Shown: positions 1 through 10,068, counted from the first letter of the stretch. The stretch is DNA of 64,000 nt from JAFAXD01 sp035472475 (GCA_035472475.1 DATIPA010000122.1:6157-70156); one strand, 5' to 3'. Notes: generated by a model from the letters alone, not told the origin. Translations and numbers: made by a program.

Positions 1-324
1 TTCTGGGACCAGTTCAACGCGTCGCCGCCGCCTGGCGCGCATCTGCGAGTTCACCCGATTCTGCATTGGACCGAGCTCGACATCTGGGCCTACACCCGTC
101 GCGAGCGCATCCCGATCATCCCGCTCTATCTCGCGCGCGGTGGAAAGCGCTACCGGTCGCTCGGCGATGCCGACATCACCTTTCCGGTGCAGTCGCAGGC
201 AGCAACCATCGATGACGTCATAGCGGAACTCGAAGCTACGAAGATTCCGGAGCGCTCCGGCCGCGCAATGGACCACGAAGCGGAAGACGCGTTCGAGCGA
301 CTTCGCGTCACCGGCTATCTGTAA
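1..324 (+). CDS. cysD: Sulfate adenylyltransferase subunit 2 (CysD), C-terminal part
   Basis: The open frame enters from the left edge and stops at 322-324, giving the last 107 residues of an approximately 300-residue protein. The CysD-type tail is recognisable: HWTELDIWAYTRRE, the PLYLARGGKRYRSLGD segment, a PERSGRAMDHE stretch and a terminal FERLRVTGYL. CysD is the PP-loop ATP pyrophosphatase-type subunit that adenylylates sulfate to APS, working with the GTPase subunit CysN. The next gene, 23 bp downstream on the same strand, carries that CysN partner, so the two are almost certainly co-transcribed. The N-terminal catalytic half lies outside the window. Confidence 0.93.
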   Translation, partial: FWDQFNASPPPGAHLRVHPILHWTELDIWAYTRRERIPIIPLYLARGGKRYRSLGDADITFPVQSQAATIDDVIAELEATKIPERSGRAMDHEAEDAFERLRVTGYL

Positions 325-347
325 CCGCCACGGGGTGAAGCACGACC

Positions 348-2453
348 ATGAATGTCCTCGTCTCTCCCAAGACCGCGTCAGCGCACATCGCCAATGCCCG
401 CCCTTTGGTGCGCACAGTCATCGTAGGCCACGTCGATCACGGAAAATCAACGCTGATCGGGCGGCTGCTGCATGAGACCGGCAACATTCCCGACGGCAAG
501 CTCGACTCGATCAAGGCGGTCAGCGGTCGGCGCGGCATGCCGTTCGAGTGGTCGTTCCTGCTCGACGCGTTGCAGACCGAGCGCGACCAGGGCATCACGC
601 TCGATACCTGCCAGATCCGGTTCCGCACCCCGTCTCGCGACATCGTGCTGATCGACGCGCCCGGACATGCGGAGTTCCTCCGCAACATGATCACCGGTGC
701 GTCGCAGGCGGACGCCGCTCTCCTGATCATCGACGCGGCGGAGGGGGTGCGCGACCAGACGCGGCGCCACGGCTATCTGCTGCATCTGCTCGGCATTCAG
801 CAGGTAGCGGTCGTCATCAACAAAATGGACCGGGTCGGTTTTGACGAGCAGCGCTTCCACGAGATCAAAGCCGAGATTGTCAGCTACCTTGCAGGCTTTG
901 GGCTGACCGCAACGGCGATCATCCCCATCTCGGCGCGCAACGGGGACGGCGTTGCGCAGCGTACGCCGTCGATCGCCTGGCACACGGGTCCGACCGTATT
1001 GGACGTTCTCGACCACTTTTCGCCCGCAAAGCCTTTGGCGGATCTGCCGCTGCGCATCCCCGTGCAGGCTGTCTACAAATTTGATGACCGGCGCATCATC
1101 GCCGGCCGTATCGAGACCGGCCGAGTCGCGGTCGGAGACGAGATCGCATTTTCGCCGCGGGGGACCACCGCACGCATACAATCGATCGAAGAATGGCCGG
1201 TGCCCGATGAATCGCGGATCCCGCGCCGCGCCCGCGCCGGTCAATCGGTCGGGTTGACGCTTGATCGTCAGATTTTCGTCGATCGGGGGGATGTCATTTC
1301 GGCGGCGCACATGCCGTCGAAGCCCGTCGACAGATTGCGGGCGCGCGTCTTCTGGCTGCACGACCAGCCGCTTGCAAAGGGCGCGAGCGTCAACGTGCGG
1401 GTCGCGATGTCAGAGTGCCGCGGCACCGTTGCCTTGATCGAAAATGTCGTCGATCCGGGCCGGCTCTCGGCGAGCGGAGCGGCGGCGATCGCGCAAAACC
1501 ATGTCGGCGAAATAGAAATCGCTCTCGCGCATCCGATCGCGGCCGACCTGTACGCGGTCAATCCGCGTACCGGACGTCTTGTGCTCGAGCTCGCGGGTCG
1601 AATTGCCGGCGGCGGTCTTGTTCTCGCGGTCGACGCGCAAGCGCATCAGAGCGGACGCGCCACATCGAGCGTCGCCCGCAATCTGCGTTCCGACAAGGAA
1701 GCGCTGACCGCCCGGGCCTCTCGTCTGAGTGATCTGTTAAAGGAACTATCTCCCGCGCAACGATTGGCGCGCTTTCGCGACGGGGTCGGCGGGAAGATCA
1801 CGTTCACCACCAGTTTCGGACTGGAGGATCAGGTCATCCACCACCTCCTGTCCGAACAGGCAATCGACGTTGATGTTGCAACGCTTGATACCGGCCGTCT
1901 GTTTCCCGAGACGTACGAGCTCTGGGCGGAGACCGAGCGGCGGTATGGGCGGCGGATCCGCGCGATCTATCCCAGGCATGACGCCCTCGAAACTCTGGTC
2001 GATAAATTCGGAATCAACGGCTTTTACGAGTCGCGCGAAGTGCGCTCCGCCTGCTGCCAGGTCCGCAAAGTGGAGCCGCTCAATCGCGCGCTCAACGGAG
2101 CGGCGGCCTGGATTGTCGGGCTGCGCGCGGACCAATCCGGACACCGGCAGGGCACGGGCCTTGTCACTGTCGATGACCGCAATCTCCTGAAATTGAGCCC
2201 GTTGTTCGATTGGACCCGGGACGCCGTTCACGCATTTGCGCTCGCGCATCACATTCCGATCAACCCGCTGCACGCCAAGAATTTCTTGTCGATCGGCTGC
2301 GCGCCGTGCACGCGCGCGGTTGCGCCGGGCGAGCCGGAACGCGCCGGGCGGTGGTGGTGGGAACAGGACGAGAAAAAAGAGTGCGGCCTGCATCTCGTCC
2401 GCCCCGATTCCGCCGCGCATCCCGATCCGAAGGCCGCGCCCCCGCGGGCTTGA
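348..2453 (+). CDS. Fusion of sulfate adenylyltransferase subunit 1 (CysN) with APS/PAPS reductase (CysH)
   Basis: A 701-residue two-domain protein. Residues ~20-430 are a translation-factor-type GTPase: P-loop GHVDHGKS at 27-34, a DAPGH G3 motif, NKMD G4 motif and SARNG G5 region, then the beta-barrel domains of CysN. Residues ~460-680 are a CysH reductase: TTSFGLEDQ near the start, Cys569-Cys570 followed by QVRKVEPL, and Cys651/Cys654 in GCAPCTR. Two Cys pairs of this kind ligate a [4Fe-4S] cluster in APS-type (plant/bacterial assimilatory) reductases and are absent from the PAPS-specific E. coli enzyme. CysN is commonly fused to APS kinase (CysC); here the partner is the reductase, so APS could pass directly to reduction to sulfite without phosphorylation. 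It follows cysD in an operon. Function of the domains is well supported; channelling is inference. Confidence 0.92.
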   Translation: MNVLVSPKTASAHIANARPLVRTVIVGHVDHGKSTLIGRLLHETGNIPDGKLDSIKAVSGRRGMPFEWSFLLDALQTERDQGITLDTCQIRFRTPSRDIVLIDAPGHAEFLRNMITGASQADAALLIIDAAEGVRDQTRRHGYLLHLLGIQQVAVVINKMDRVGFDEQRFHEIKAEIVSYLAGFGLTATAIIPISARNGDGVAQRTPSIAWHTGPTVLDVLDHFSPAKPLADLPLRIPVQAVYKFDDRRIIAGRIETGRVAVGDEIAFSPRGTTARIQSIEEWPVPDESRIPRRARAGQSVGLTLDRQIFVDRGDVISAAHMPSKPVDRLRARVFWLHDQPLAKGASVNVRVAMSECRGTVALIENVVDPGRLSASGAAAIAQNHVGEIEIALAHPIAADLYAVNPRTGRLVLELAGRIAGGGLVLAVDAQAHQSGRATSSVARNLRSDKEALTARASRLSDLLKELSPAQRLARFRDGVGGKITFTTSFGLEDQVIHHLLSEQAIDVDVATLDTGRLFPETYELWAETERRYGRRIRAIYPRHDALETLVDKFGINGFYESREVRSACCQVRKVEPLNRALNGAAAWIVGLRADQSGHRQGTGLVTVDDRNLLKLSPLFDWTRDAVHAFALAHHIPINPLHAKNFLSIGCAPCTRAVAPGEPERAGRWWWEQDEKKECGLHLVRPDSAAHPDPKAAPPRA

Positions 2454-2716
2454 CCGCGCGTCGGCCGCCGCGCGTTTTTCTACGCCGTCTGTACGTTGTG
2501 CGCCGTCCTGCGGGCGGCGAGCACGTGTACGCCGGATGCGATGCCAGGCACGGGCAGGGAGATTTACACAGGTGACGTAGAACCGGAGCCTGAACCTTGG
2601 ACCCTTCTTCGACTCTTGGTGCTGCTCGTGCGGAGGGTGAGACCGGTTTGACCGCCGCGGCTTGCACCGCCGGCTTCCCGCCGGCGCGCTGACTACCTAA
2701 CCGCAATCCGAATCGA

Positions 2717-2923
2717 TCAGTTCATCTGCCCAATCAGGATGAGCGCGTCGCTCACCGGATAGAGCCTTGCAAGTGCGAAGGTAAGCAAGAGCCCGATTGC
2801 CGCGACCGCGCACGTCGCGAAAAGGTCGGGGTTCGCAGATATGTCAAAAAAGCCGGACCGCGCTGTCCGCACCGTAGCGCGCTCACCGGAAATGCTGGTC
2901 TGAAGTCGCGTCGCCGCCGACAT
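2717..2923 (-). CDS. Small membrane protein of unknown function
   Basis: A 68-residue protein with a polar N-terminal half and one hydrophobic segment at about residues 34-54 (ATCAVAAIGLLLTFALARLY), ending in DALILIGQMN. A good Shine-Dalgarno (AAGGAGAT) lies just upstream of the ATG at 2923, which is why I accept such a short frame. No domain is recognised. It is monocistronic between the cys genes and the ABC binding-protein gene. Confidence 0.55.
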   Translation of the reverse strand: MSAATRLQTSISGERATVRTARSGFFDISANPDLFATCAVAAIGLLLTFALARLYPVSDALILIGQMN

Positions 2924-3136
2924 GAGTTATCTCCTTCGGTCAGGTTCAAGCGTCAATGAAACGCCGGCCGGAAAAGGGCTGCTTCGGCCGCTGCGGATTC
3001 TGCGGGTTAGTCTGCGAGCGCGGGCGGGGATTCGGTATGATGCGGGTCACACCCGGGAGGCGATTAGTGCGGCGCGCGTGCCTCGTCTGACCAGGGGCAC
3101 TGCAGGTTGAAAGACCGTACGCCCGCACCATTAACG

Positions 3137-4117
3137 TCAGTCGATGGCTTGGTCGGCGCGGGCAATCAATTGCGCCGGAACCGTCAACCCAAGCGCCTTG
3201 GCGGTCTTGAGGTTGATGATCAGCGCGAGCTTGTTCGGCTGCCCAACGGGCAGATCGCCCGGGTTGGCGCCTTTCAGGATCGCATCGACGTAGTGCGCGG
3301 CTCTGCGAAACTGCTCGGCAAAATCGAAGCCGTAGAACATCAAGCCGCCATTTCGCACAAAATCGGGAGAGGAATAGATCGCGGGCAGGGTGTAGCGGGC
3401 AGCGAGCTCGACGAACAGGCCGCGGCGCATTTGGGTAAACGTGTCGCTCGGAACAATGACGCCGCCGTTGGGCCGGTGCGAAAAGTGCTCGATGGCCTGC
3501 TCGATCTCGGCCGCGTCCCTGACCGGCGCCGGTACGACGTCGACGCCGAGCGAAGGCGCGGCAGAATCGATGGCGTTGAGAAAGACTTTGGACTGCGGCG
3601 ACGTCTCCGGATTGAATATCACCAGGACCCGCTCGATGCGCGGCGCAATTTCCTTGAGCAGATCCAGCCACTGGCCGGCCATTGCAGTCCTGAAAGCCGT
3701 AAACCCGGTGATATCTCCACCGGGGTGCTCCATGCTGGCGACGAAGCCTTGCGCTACCGGATCCGCAACCTCGACGAACACGATCGGCACGCCGCGCGCA
3801 ATCTCGCGCAGCGCAATGAGGTTGGTCGTAGAAGACGAGAGAATGACATCGGGATGCAGGCCGACGAGATCTTTCGCATAGGTCCGCGCAAGGGCGGGAT
3901 CGCCGGCGTTCCAACGGATATCGACCTGCAGGTTCTGGCGCGCATTCCAGCCGAGCTCACTGAGTTCCCCCACAAATAATCGGACATATCCTTGCGCGGC
4001 CGTATTCTCCGCAATTCCATTCATCAGCACGCCGACGCGCTTGGTCTCGGCCGCGCGCGCGCCGAGCGGCCAAAGCAGCCCGCTGCCGGCAAGCCGGATG
4101 AATTCGCGTCGTCGCAT
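3137..4117 (-). CDS. ABC transporter substrate-binding protein (PF04392 type)
   Basis: 326 residues starting MRRREFIRLAGSGLLWPLGARA, a probable Tat-type or Sec signal peptide with cleavage after ARA, then a periplasmic binding fold beginning with KRVGVLMNG. The family (DUF534/ABC_sub_bind, PF04392) is a two-lobed binding protein expanded in rhizobia, generally of unknown ligand. The frame stays open upstream to 4219, but that would overlap the end of the RND permease gene; ATG 4117 leaves 37 bp and places the signal sequence at the N-terminus. No permease or ATPase gene is adjacent, so it is an orphan binding protein. Confidence 0.82.
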   Translation of the reverse strand: MRRREFIRLAGSGLLWPLGARAAETKRVGVLMNGIAENTAAQGYVRLFVGELSELGWNARQNLQVDIRWNAGDPALARTYAKDLVGLHPDVILSSSTTNLIALREIARGVPIVFVEVADPVAQGFVASMEHPGGDITGFTAFRTAMAGQWLDLLKEIAPRIERVLVIFNPETSPQSKVFLNAIDSAAPSLGVDVVPAPVRDAAEIEQAIEHFSHRPNGGVIVPSDTFTQMRRGLFVELAARYTLPAIYSSPDFVRNGGLMFYGFDFAEQFRRAAHYVDAILKGANPGDLPVGQPNKLALIINLKTAKALGLTVPAQLIARADQAID

Positions 4118-4154
4118 CACCTTAGACGGGCTTCGAGCCTCGCGCGCCGTTCGT

Positions 4155-7100
4155 TCACTCAGCCGCGATGGCAGTTGCTTCTTCGACCGGCTTCGGAGCC
4201 TGGCGGCGGCCGCGGCCAAGCCATGATTGCAGCCGATCGAGATAAAGATACACGACCGGCGTCGTGTAAAGTGTCAACACCTGACTAAGCGCCAGCCCGC
4301 CGACCATTGCGTAACCAAGCGGCTGACGCATCTCCGAGCCGGTTCCATTTCCGATCGCTAGCGGTATTCCAGCGAGCATCGCAGCGGCGGTCGTCATCAG
4401 GATCGGACGGAAGCGCAGCAGGCAGGCCTGGCGGATGGCATCCTTCGCGGTCATGTGCTGCTCGCGTTGCGCGGCGATCGCGAAATCGACCAGCATGATG
4501 CCGTTCTTCTTGACGATTCCGATCAGAAGAATGATGCCGATGATGCCGATCACCGACAGATCCATGTGCCCGACGTTCAACGCGAGCAGCGCGCCGACGC
4601 CCGCCGACGGCAGCGTCGAGAGAATCGTCAATGGATGGATAAAGCTCTCATACAGCATTCCGAGAATGATGTAGACCACGACCAGCGCGGCGGCGATCAA
4701 CACCGGCTCGCTCGACAGCGAACTCTGAAACGCCTGCGCGTTACCCTGGAAGGTCGAGAGAATTCCCGAGGGCATTCCGATTTCGCGCGCGGCCTCTGAG
4801 ATCGCATCAACCGCCTGGCCCAGCGCCACGTTGGGCTGCAGATTGAACGACAGCGTCACCGCCGGAAACTGGCCCTGATGCGCGATCGACAACGGACCGG
4901 TTTTTCCGCTGTCGACGTCAACCAGCGACGACAACGGAACGGCGCCACCGGTGAGCGGCGATTTGACGTAGATGCGGTCGAGCGTTGCGATGTCGCGCTG
5001 CTGGTCGGGCAAAATCTCGAGAATGACGAAATAGGTCTTAAGCTGCGTGAAATACTGGGTGATCTGCCGCTGACCGAACGCGTCGTTGAGCGTGTCGTCG
5101 ATGAGCTGCGGCGATATCCCGAAGCGCGCCGCCTGATCGCGATTGATGGTGATCTTCAGTTGCGGCGCGTTGGCGAGGAGGTCGCTGGACACGTCGGCGA
5201 GCTCCGGCAACGTGCGCATCTTCTCCAGCATCTTCTGCGACCACTCGGTCAATTCGTCGATGTTGGAGTCCTGCAATGTGTATTGAAAGCTGGCGCGGGC
5301 AATGCGTCCGCCGACGGTAATGTCCTGCGACGGTTGCATGAACAAGGTCGCGCCCTCGATCTTGGCCAGCTGCGGCCGAAGGCGATCGATGATCTGCGAC
5401 GCATTGAGCTCGCGTTGATCGCGCGGCTTGAGCACGATGAAGCCGCGGCCCGTGTTGGCGGTTTGCGCGCCTCCTGTGCTGCCGGTAAACAACGCGAACG
5501 CCGCGACATCCGAATCGCGCTGGATGACCTCGCCCATTTTGCGCAGCAGTCGCATCATTTCGTCAGGCGAGATGTCCTGTGCACCCTCCGCAAATGCGCT
5601 GATGACCCCGGTATCCTGGATCGGAAAGAAGCCCTTTGGGATCTGGATGGCCATCACGACGGTGAGGGCCATCGTCCCGAAGAATACCCCCAGCGTGATC
5701 GCCTGGTGGCGCAGGACGACGTCGAGCGTCCGCCGATAGAACGACACCAAGGCCTCGAAGCCGGCTTCGATCACGCGGTAGAGCCAACTGTGGCGCTCTG
5801 GCTCCGGGTGCATGAAACGCGAGCACATCATCGGCGCGAGCGTCAACGATACGAATGCCGACACCGCGATCGCCGCCGTCACGGTGAGCGCGAATTCGCG
5901 AAACAGCCGTCCGATGATGCCGCCCATGAGCAGCAGCGGAATGAACACGGCAATCAGCGAAAAAGAGATCGACAAGACGGTGAAGCCGATCTCGCGCGAG
6001 CCCTTGAGCGCCGCCTCCAGCGGTGGCGCGCCATTCTCGACGTGCCGGTAGATGTTCTCGACCACGACGATCGCGTCGTCGACCACGAATCCGACTGCGA
6101 TCGTCAGCGCCATCAGCGATAGATTGTCGAGGCTGAAATTGAGCAGGTACATGGCGGCGGCCGAGCCGGCGAGCGCCAGCGGCACCGTGACGCTCGGAAT
6201 TAGGGTCGCCCAGAAATTGCGCAGGAACAAAAGAATGACCAGCACGACAAGCCCGACGGTCAGCGCCAGCGTGAATTCCACGTCGGCCACGGAGGCGCGG
6301 ATCGTCGTCGTGCGGTCGAGAATGGTTTCGACGGTAATGGCCGGCGGAATGCGAGCGGTCAGCTGCGGCAGCTGCGCCTTGATCTGGTCGACCGTGTCGA
6401 TGACGTTCGCGCCCGGCTGCTTGAATACGGCGAGTATGATGCCGTCCTGGTTGTTCTGATAGGCCGCGACCGTCCGATCGACCTGCTCGGCGACGGCCTG
6501 CCCGACGTCACGCACGCGGATCGGCGCTCCGTTGCGGTAGGCGAGCACGACGTCGTTGAACGGCCCGGCCTCGATGATCTGATCGTTGGCAGCGATCGTG
6601 AAGCTGGTCTTGGGCGTGTTGATCGTGCCTTTGGCGGCGTTGCTGGTCGATGCGACCAGCGTCGAGCGGATGTCCTCGAGCGTGATGCCGCTGGAGGCCA
6701 GCTTGGCCGGATCAACCTGAACGCGGATCGACGGCGTGCGATCGCCGAAGATCGTGACCAAGGCGACGCCGGAGACCTGCGAAATCTGCTGGGCCAGGAA
6801 CAAGTCGGCGTACTCGTCGACGGTGGTCAACGGAATGGTATCGGAGCGCAGTGCCAGCAGCAGGACCGGCGAGTCGGCCGGGTTCACTTTCTTGTAGCTC
6901 GGCGGGGTGGTCATCGATTGCGGCAAGGTTTTGCTCGCGACCGTGATGGCTGCCTGCACGTCCTGCCCGGCAGAATCGATGTTCCGGTTGAGCTCGAACT
7001 GGATGACGATCGTGGTGGCGCCGAGCGCACTGAGCGAGGTCAGCTGCGACACGCCGGGAATCTGCGCAAACTGCCGCTCGAGCGGGGCGGCGACCGATGT

Positions 7101-7280
7101 CGCCATCGTCTCGGCGCTCGCGCCTTGCCACGTCGCGGTGATCTGAATGGTCGGAAAATCGACCTGGGGGAGGGGGGCGACCGGCAGGAACGGGAACGCG
7201 GCGATGCCGACAAACGCCACCGCCGCCATCAACAACGTGGTGGCGATCGGGCGGCGGATGAACGGTTCCGAGATGTTCAT
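4155..7280 (-). CDS. RND-family multidrug efflux permease (MdtB/MdtC/AcrB-like)
   Basis: 1041 residues, the standard RND length. It starts NISEPFIRRPIATTLLMAA, the cytoplasmic N-terminus and first membrane helix of MdtB/MdtC-type pumps. The transport-critical acidic pair in helix 4 is visible as VGFVVDDAIVVVEN around residue 400, and the second half repeats the topology (GIIGIILLIGIVKKNGIMLVDFA). The protein should form a trimer in the inner membrane and export drugs or other toxic compounds by proton antiport. The start at 7280 overlaps the stop of the upstream membrane fusion protein by 4 bp, so the two are translationally coupled. The frame is open further upstream, but that part is antisense-like sequence within the fusion protein gene. 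No outer-membrane channel gene is adjacent. Confidence 0.94.
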   Translation of the reverse strand: MNISEPFIRRPIATTLLMAAVAFVGIAAFPFLPVAPLPQVDFPTIQITATWQGASAETMATSVAAPLERQFAQIPGVSQLTSLSALGATTIVIQFELNRNIDSAGQDVQAAITVASKTLPQSMTTPPSYKKVNPADSPVLLLALRSDTIPLTTVDEYADLFLAQQISQVSGVALVTIFGDRTPSIRVQVDPAKLASSGITLEDIRSTLVASTSNAAKGTINTPKTSFTIAANDQIIEAGPFNDVVLAYRNGAPIRVRDVGQAVAEQVDRTVAAYQNNQDGIILAVFKQPGANVIDTVDQIKAQLPQLTARIPPAITVETILDRTTTIRASVADVEFTLALTVGLVVLVILLFLRNFWATLIPSVTVPLALAGSAAAMYLLNFSLDNLSLMALTIAVGFVVDDAIVVVENIYRHVENGAPPLEAALKGSREIGFTVLSISFSLIAVFIPLLLMGGIIGRLFREFALTVTAAIAVSAFVSLTLAPMMCSRFMHPEPERHSWLYRVIEAGFEALVSFYRRTLDVVLRHQAITLGVFFGTMALTVVMAIQIPKGFFPIQDTGVISAFAEGAQDISPDEMMRLLRKMGEVIQRDSDVAAFALFTGSTGGAQTANTGRGFIVLKPRDQRELNASQIIDRLRPQLAKIEGATLFMQPSQDITVGGRIARASFQYTLQDSNIDELTEWSQKMLEKMRTLPELADVSSDLLANAPQLKITINRDQAARFGISPQLIDDTLNDAFGQRQITQYFTQLKTYFVILEILPDQQRDIATLDRIYVKSPLTGGAVPLSSLVDVDSGKTGPLSIAHQGQFPAVTLSFNLQPNVALGQAVDAISEAAREIGMPSGILSTFQGNAQAFQSSLSSEPVLIAAALVVVYIILGMLYESFIHPLTILSTLPSAGVGALLALNVGHMDLSVIGIIGIILLIGIVKKNGIMLVDFAIAAQREQHMTAKDAIRQACLLRFRPILMTTAAAMLAGIPLAIGNGTGSEMRQPLGYAMVGGLALSQVLTLYTTPVVYLYLDRLQSWLGRGRRQAPKPVEEATAIAAE

Positions 7281-8476
7281 GTCGCACCCTTGGAGGCGAC
7301 CGCCTCGGGTTGCGTGAAGCTCACCGTCGCGTTGGGCTGCAGCTTGTAGTGACCGCCGGTGACGACGCGATCGCCGTCGTTCAGTCCGGCCTCGACGACC
7401 GTGACGTCGCCGGCGGTTGGGCCGGTCTGGATCGGAACCGCTTGCGCGGTGTTGTTGGGTCGCACGACCCAAGTGAACAGGCCGCTGGGCCCGCGCTGCA
7501 CCGCGGCGTTGGGGACGATGAGGGCATTGCCGCGGGTCTCGAGCAGCAGCCGTGCGTTGACGAACTCGCCCGGCCACAGGCGCTCGTCGTCGTTGGCGAA
7601 CAGCGCCTTGAGCCGGTATGTGGCGGTCGTCTGATCGATCACGTTGTCGACGGTCTGCAGGGTGCCGGTGCTCAGCAGGCGGCGGTTGTCGCGGTCGTAG
7701 GCCACGACCTGAACCTGACTGCGCGCCATCGCGGCGCGCACGTCGTCGAGGGTGTGAGCCGGCAGCGTGAACACGACATGCGTGGGCTGCGTCCGCACCA
7801 GGACCGCAATGGAATTGGCATCGGAAGCATGCACGATGTTGCCCGGATCGACCAGGCGCACGCCCATGCGTCCGTCGCTGGGCGCGACGATGTTGGTGTA
7901 GTCGAGCTGCGTCTGCGCTGTTTCGATGGCGGCTTCGTCAGCCGCAATCGCCGCCGCGGCGGTATCGACCTTGGCCTGTTGTTGATCAATGTTCTGTTGC
8001 GTGTCGAAGCCGGTCTTCACCAGCGATTTGAAGCGCGCGAGATCCTTCTGATAGCCCGCGAGCATCGCCTCGTCCTGGGCCTTCTTGGCCTTGGCCTGAT
8101 CGAGCGCAGCCTTGAACAAGCGCGGATCGATCTTTGCAAGCACGTCGCCCTGCTTGACCCGCTGGCCTTCCGTGAACAGCACTTCCTGCAGCTTGCCGTC
8201 GACCTGCGAGTGGATGCCGACCGTGAACGAAGCCTGCACGGTTCCGAGCCCGGTGAGATAGATCGGCACGTCCTGGCGGGTCGCGATCGCAACGCTTACT
8301 GGCACCGCAGGACGAGCGGCGGGCCGCGCCGCATGCGCCGGATCGGGCCCTTGGCGTGACCAGAGAAACGCACCCCCGCCGGCGGCAATCGCCAGGCAGG
8401 AAAGGACGACGATCGTCGCGCGGCTGCGTTTGACCGGGGCCGGGTCGGCTGTTGCGTTCTCTTTGCTAGTGCTCAT
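7277..8476 (-). CDS. RND efflux periplasmic adaptor (membrane fusion protein, MdtA-like)
   Basis: 399 residues: a single N-terminal membrane anchor at about 22-42, a first beta strand region (PVSVAIATRQDVPIYLTGLG), a lipoyl-like half with GQRVKQGDVLAKIDPRLF, a coiled-coil hairpin rich in Ala/Gln/Lys (~118-200), the second lipoyl half (APSDGRMGVRLVDPGNIV), then beta-barrel and membrane-proximal domains. It bridges the inner-membrane pump to an outer-membrane channel. It is first in a two-gene operon with the permease, overlapping by ATGA. There is a divergent or unlinked small gene upstream and no recognisable regulator beside it. Confidence 0.93.
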   Translation of the reverse strand: MSTSKENATADPAPVKRSRATIVVLSCLAIAAGGGAFLWSRQGPDPAHAARPAARPAVPVSVAIATRQDVPIYLTGLGTVQASFTVGIHSQVDGKLQEVLFTEGQRVKQGDVLAKIDPRLFKAALDQAKAKKAQDEAMLAGYQKDLARFKSLVKTGFDTQQNIDQQQAKVDTAAAAIAADEAAIETAQTQLDYTNIVAPSDGRMGVRLVDPGNIVHASDANSIAVLVRTQPTHVVFTLPAHTLDDVRAAMARSQVQVVAYDRDNRRLLSTGTLQTVDNVIDQTTATYRLKALFANDDERLWPGEFVNARLLLETRGNALIVPNAAVQRGPSGLFTWVVRPNNTAQAVPIQTGPTAGDVTVVEAGLNDGDRVVTGGHYKLQPNATVSFTQPEAVASKGAT

Positions 8477-8533
8477 CCCTTGCAGTGCCCCTCATGCAAA
8501 TCGTCGTGCAGCTCGCGTGCCTCTGGCCGGTGA

Positions 8534-8800
8534 TCACAAGAATCGCGTCCAGGGGCCGTGCGAAGTTATTCCGCAAACCCGGCGCGCGCTTTGCAAGCAC
8601 TCGTTGTTGCTGCGCCCGACCGCAGCGACGCCGCTGATCAACCACACGCCGATCATTACGAAGACGAGGATCCCCGCCAGCATACCCAGGCTGAAGACGG
8701 TGTCGCGACGTTCGGCTGCCTGGTAAGCAACGCGCGGTGCGGGAGGTCGAGCCGCGCTCCCGCGATAATGACTCTTGAGGTAGTGAACGCTCGCAGCCAT
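8534..8800 (-). CDS. Small single-pass membrane protein, hypothetical
   Basis: About 88 residues from ATG 8800 (MAASVHYLKSHYRG). It has a basic N-terminal tail, a strongly hydrophobic helix (GMLAGILVFVMIGVWLISG) and a short tail with two cysteines (NNECLQSARRVCG), a layout I associate with small conserved Rhizobiales proteins, from memory only. The frame is also open to an ATG at 8827. The Shine-Dalgarno is weak (GGCGGGTGA). It lies 57 bp upstream of the efflux adaptor on the same strand. Function unknown. Confidence 0.55.
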   Translation of the reverse strand: MAASVHYLKSHYRGSAARPPAPRVAYQAAERRDTVFSLGMLAGILVFVMIGVWLISGVAAVGRSNNECLQSARRVCGITSHGPWTRFL

Positions 8801-9334
8801 TGGTTCACCCGCCAACAACGCCGGCATTCATTTGACCGGCACTCAAGTTCGCCCGCTCGCCGGCGCCCGGCGCGCGTGCTTTGCGTGTTCCGTATTGGGC
8901 ATCTCGGGTCTTGGCGATGGCATCGCTCCTGAAACCATGGCGCGCCAAGCTGCACCTCGACCCTCGAACCCCCCATCTGCAGCCGCCGCACGCGATCGCC
9001 CTGATGTGCGTGCCGCCGGCACGCAAGACGAACGTCGACGGGACCCCGTAAAATACAAGTATTTCTTTGGACCTTACCGGAAGATTACGGAAACATTACC
9101 GCAATTTACTGCAACTAACACGGCGTTGCGCGAAGGCGGCAAGGTAGTGCCACGAGCCGGTTTGCGGCGCCTGCATGTCTGCCCGGAATTCCCGCGAATG
9201 GCGTAAAGCGCGCGCCACGCTGGTGGACCGAGGCGGAGGAGCGACATAAAATTGCAACCGCCCGCAATCAGAGCTAGGCGGCGGGGAACGACGATTCCCA
9301 AAAGGGATGGCTTAGCCAGAGGAGGAGCTTTTCG
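8801..9334. other. Intergenic region, no gene seen
   Basis: This 534-bp gap separates divergently oriented small genes. A stretch at about 9049-9120 is noticeably richer in A/T than its surroundings and could hold a promoter, but I could not fix a convincing -35/-10 pair. Frames open here lack ribosome binding sites and protein-like composition. Confidence 0.4.
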
Positions 9335-9619
9335 ATGCGTGCTCTCAAGATAGCTGTTCTCGCCGCAGCCTTAGGCGCCGCGGCTGCGTTCACCGGCAGT
9401 GCGTCGAACGCGATGCCGGTGGGCGGCCTCGCCGCTGCGTCGAACGAACTTGCGAGCGATATGGTGCAGGACGTGCGTTGGCGCGGCAGGGCGCGCTGGT
9501 ATCCGCGCTACTACGTGGTTCAGCCCTACTATTACAGCCCGTACTACGCCTACTACGGATGGCCGTACTATCGTCCCTATTGGGGTTTGGGTTGGGGATG
9601 GGGTCGCTGGTGGTGGTAG
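9335..9619 (+). CDS. Secreted Tyr/Trp-rich small protein
   Basis: 94 residues with a clear Sec signal peptide (residues 1-26, ending SASNA) and a mature part whose second half is almost only Tyr, Trp, Pro, Gly and Arg (for example YYYSPYYAYYGWPYYRPYWG), finishing GWGRWWW. A strong Shine-Dalgarno (GAGGAGGAG) precedes the ATG. Short aromatic-rich exported proteins of this type are common in Rhizobiales and have no assigned biochemical role; a structural or envelope-associated role is possible but is a guess. Confidence 0.75.
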   Translation: MRALKIAVLAAALGAAAAFTGSASNAMPVGGLAAASNELASDMVQDVRWRGRARWYPRYYVVQPYYYSPYYAYYGWPYYRPYWGLGWGWGRWWW

Positions 9620-9762
9620 TATCGCGGCGATTGGCACGATGACATCGGGGACTACATGATGAGCTGAATTGGGCGCGCGGTGATGGTTGATGCGGGAGGC
9701 AACCAATCACCGCCGCCGCGGACCTGAGAGGTGCCGTTACCACTGATGGATGGGTTCCCGCG

Positions 9763-10068
9763 ATGAGCGAAATAACCGTCAAACCCCGGACCAAAGTTCG
9801 GCTCAAAACCGAGCGGCCGCGACTCCACAAAGTCATTCTCATCAACGACGACTTCACGCCGCGCGAGTTCGTCGTCGCGGTCCTCAAAGCCGAATTCCGG
9901 ATGAACGAAAGCACGGCGCAGCGGGTGATGCTCACGGCCCACATGCGCGGCGTCTGCGTGGTCGCAGTCTATGCGCGCGACATTGCGGAGACCAAGGCGA
10001 CGCGTGCAACCGATGCCGGCCGCAGCAAGGGCTATCCGCTGCTGTTTACGACAGAGCCGGAGGAATAG
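9763..10068 (+). CDS. clpS: ATP-dependent Clp protease adaptor ClpS (ClpS2-like)
   Basis: 101 residues covering the ClpS core: HKVILINDDFTPREFVVAVL, an MLTAHMRG segment in place of the usual ML.VH..G, a YARDIAETKAT helix and a terminal GYPLLFTTEPEE. ClpS docks on the N-domain of ClpA and delivers N-degron substrates to ClpAP. No clpA lies in the window, and the core departs from the housekeeping consensus (CVV where G.GV is usual), which fits the second, ClpS2-type paralogue found in alphaproteobacteria. It stands alone between two exported-protein genes. Confidence 0.88.
   Translation: MSEITVKPRTKVRLKTERPRLHKVILINDDFTPREFVVAVLKAEFRMNESTAQRVMLTAHMRGVCVVAVYARDIAETKATRATDAGRSKGYPLLFTTEPEE

Noticed and set aside
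4878..6122. 414-residue plus-strand open frame
   Set aside because: It lies antisense inside the RND permease gene and is made of Arg/Asp/Gln-rich sequence typical of GC-rich shadow frames; no ribosome binding site.
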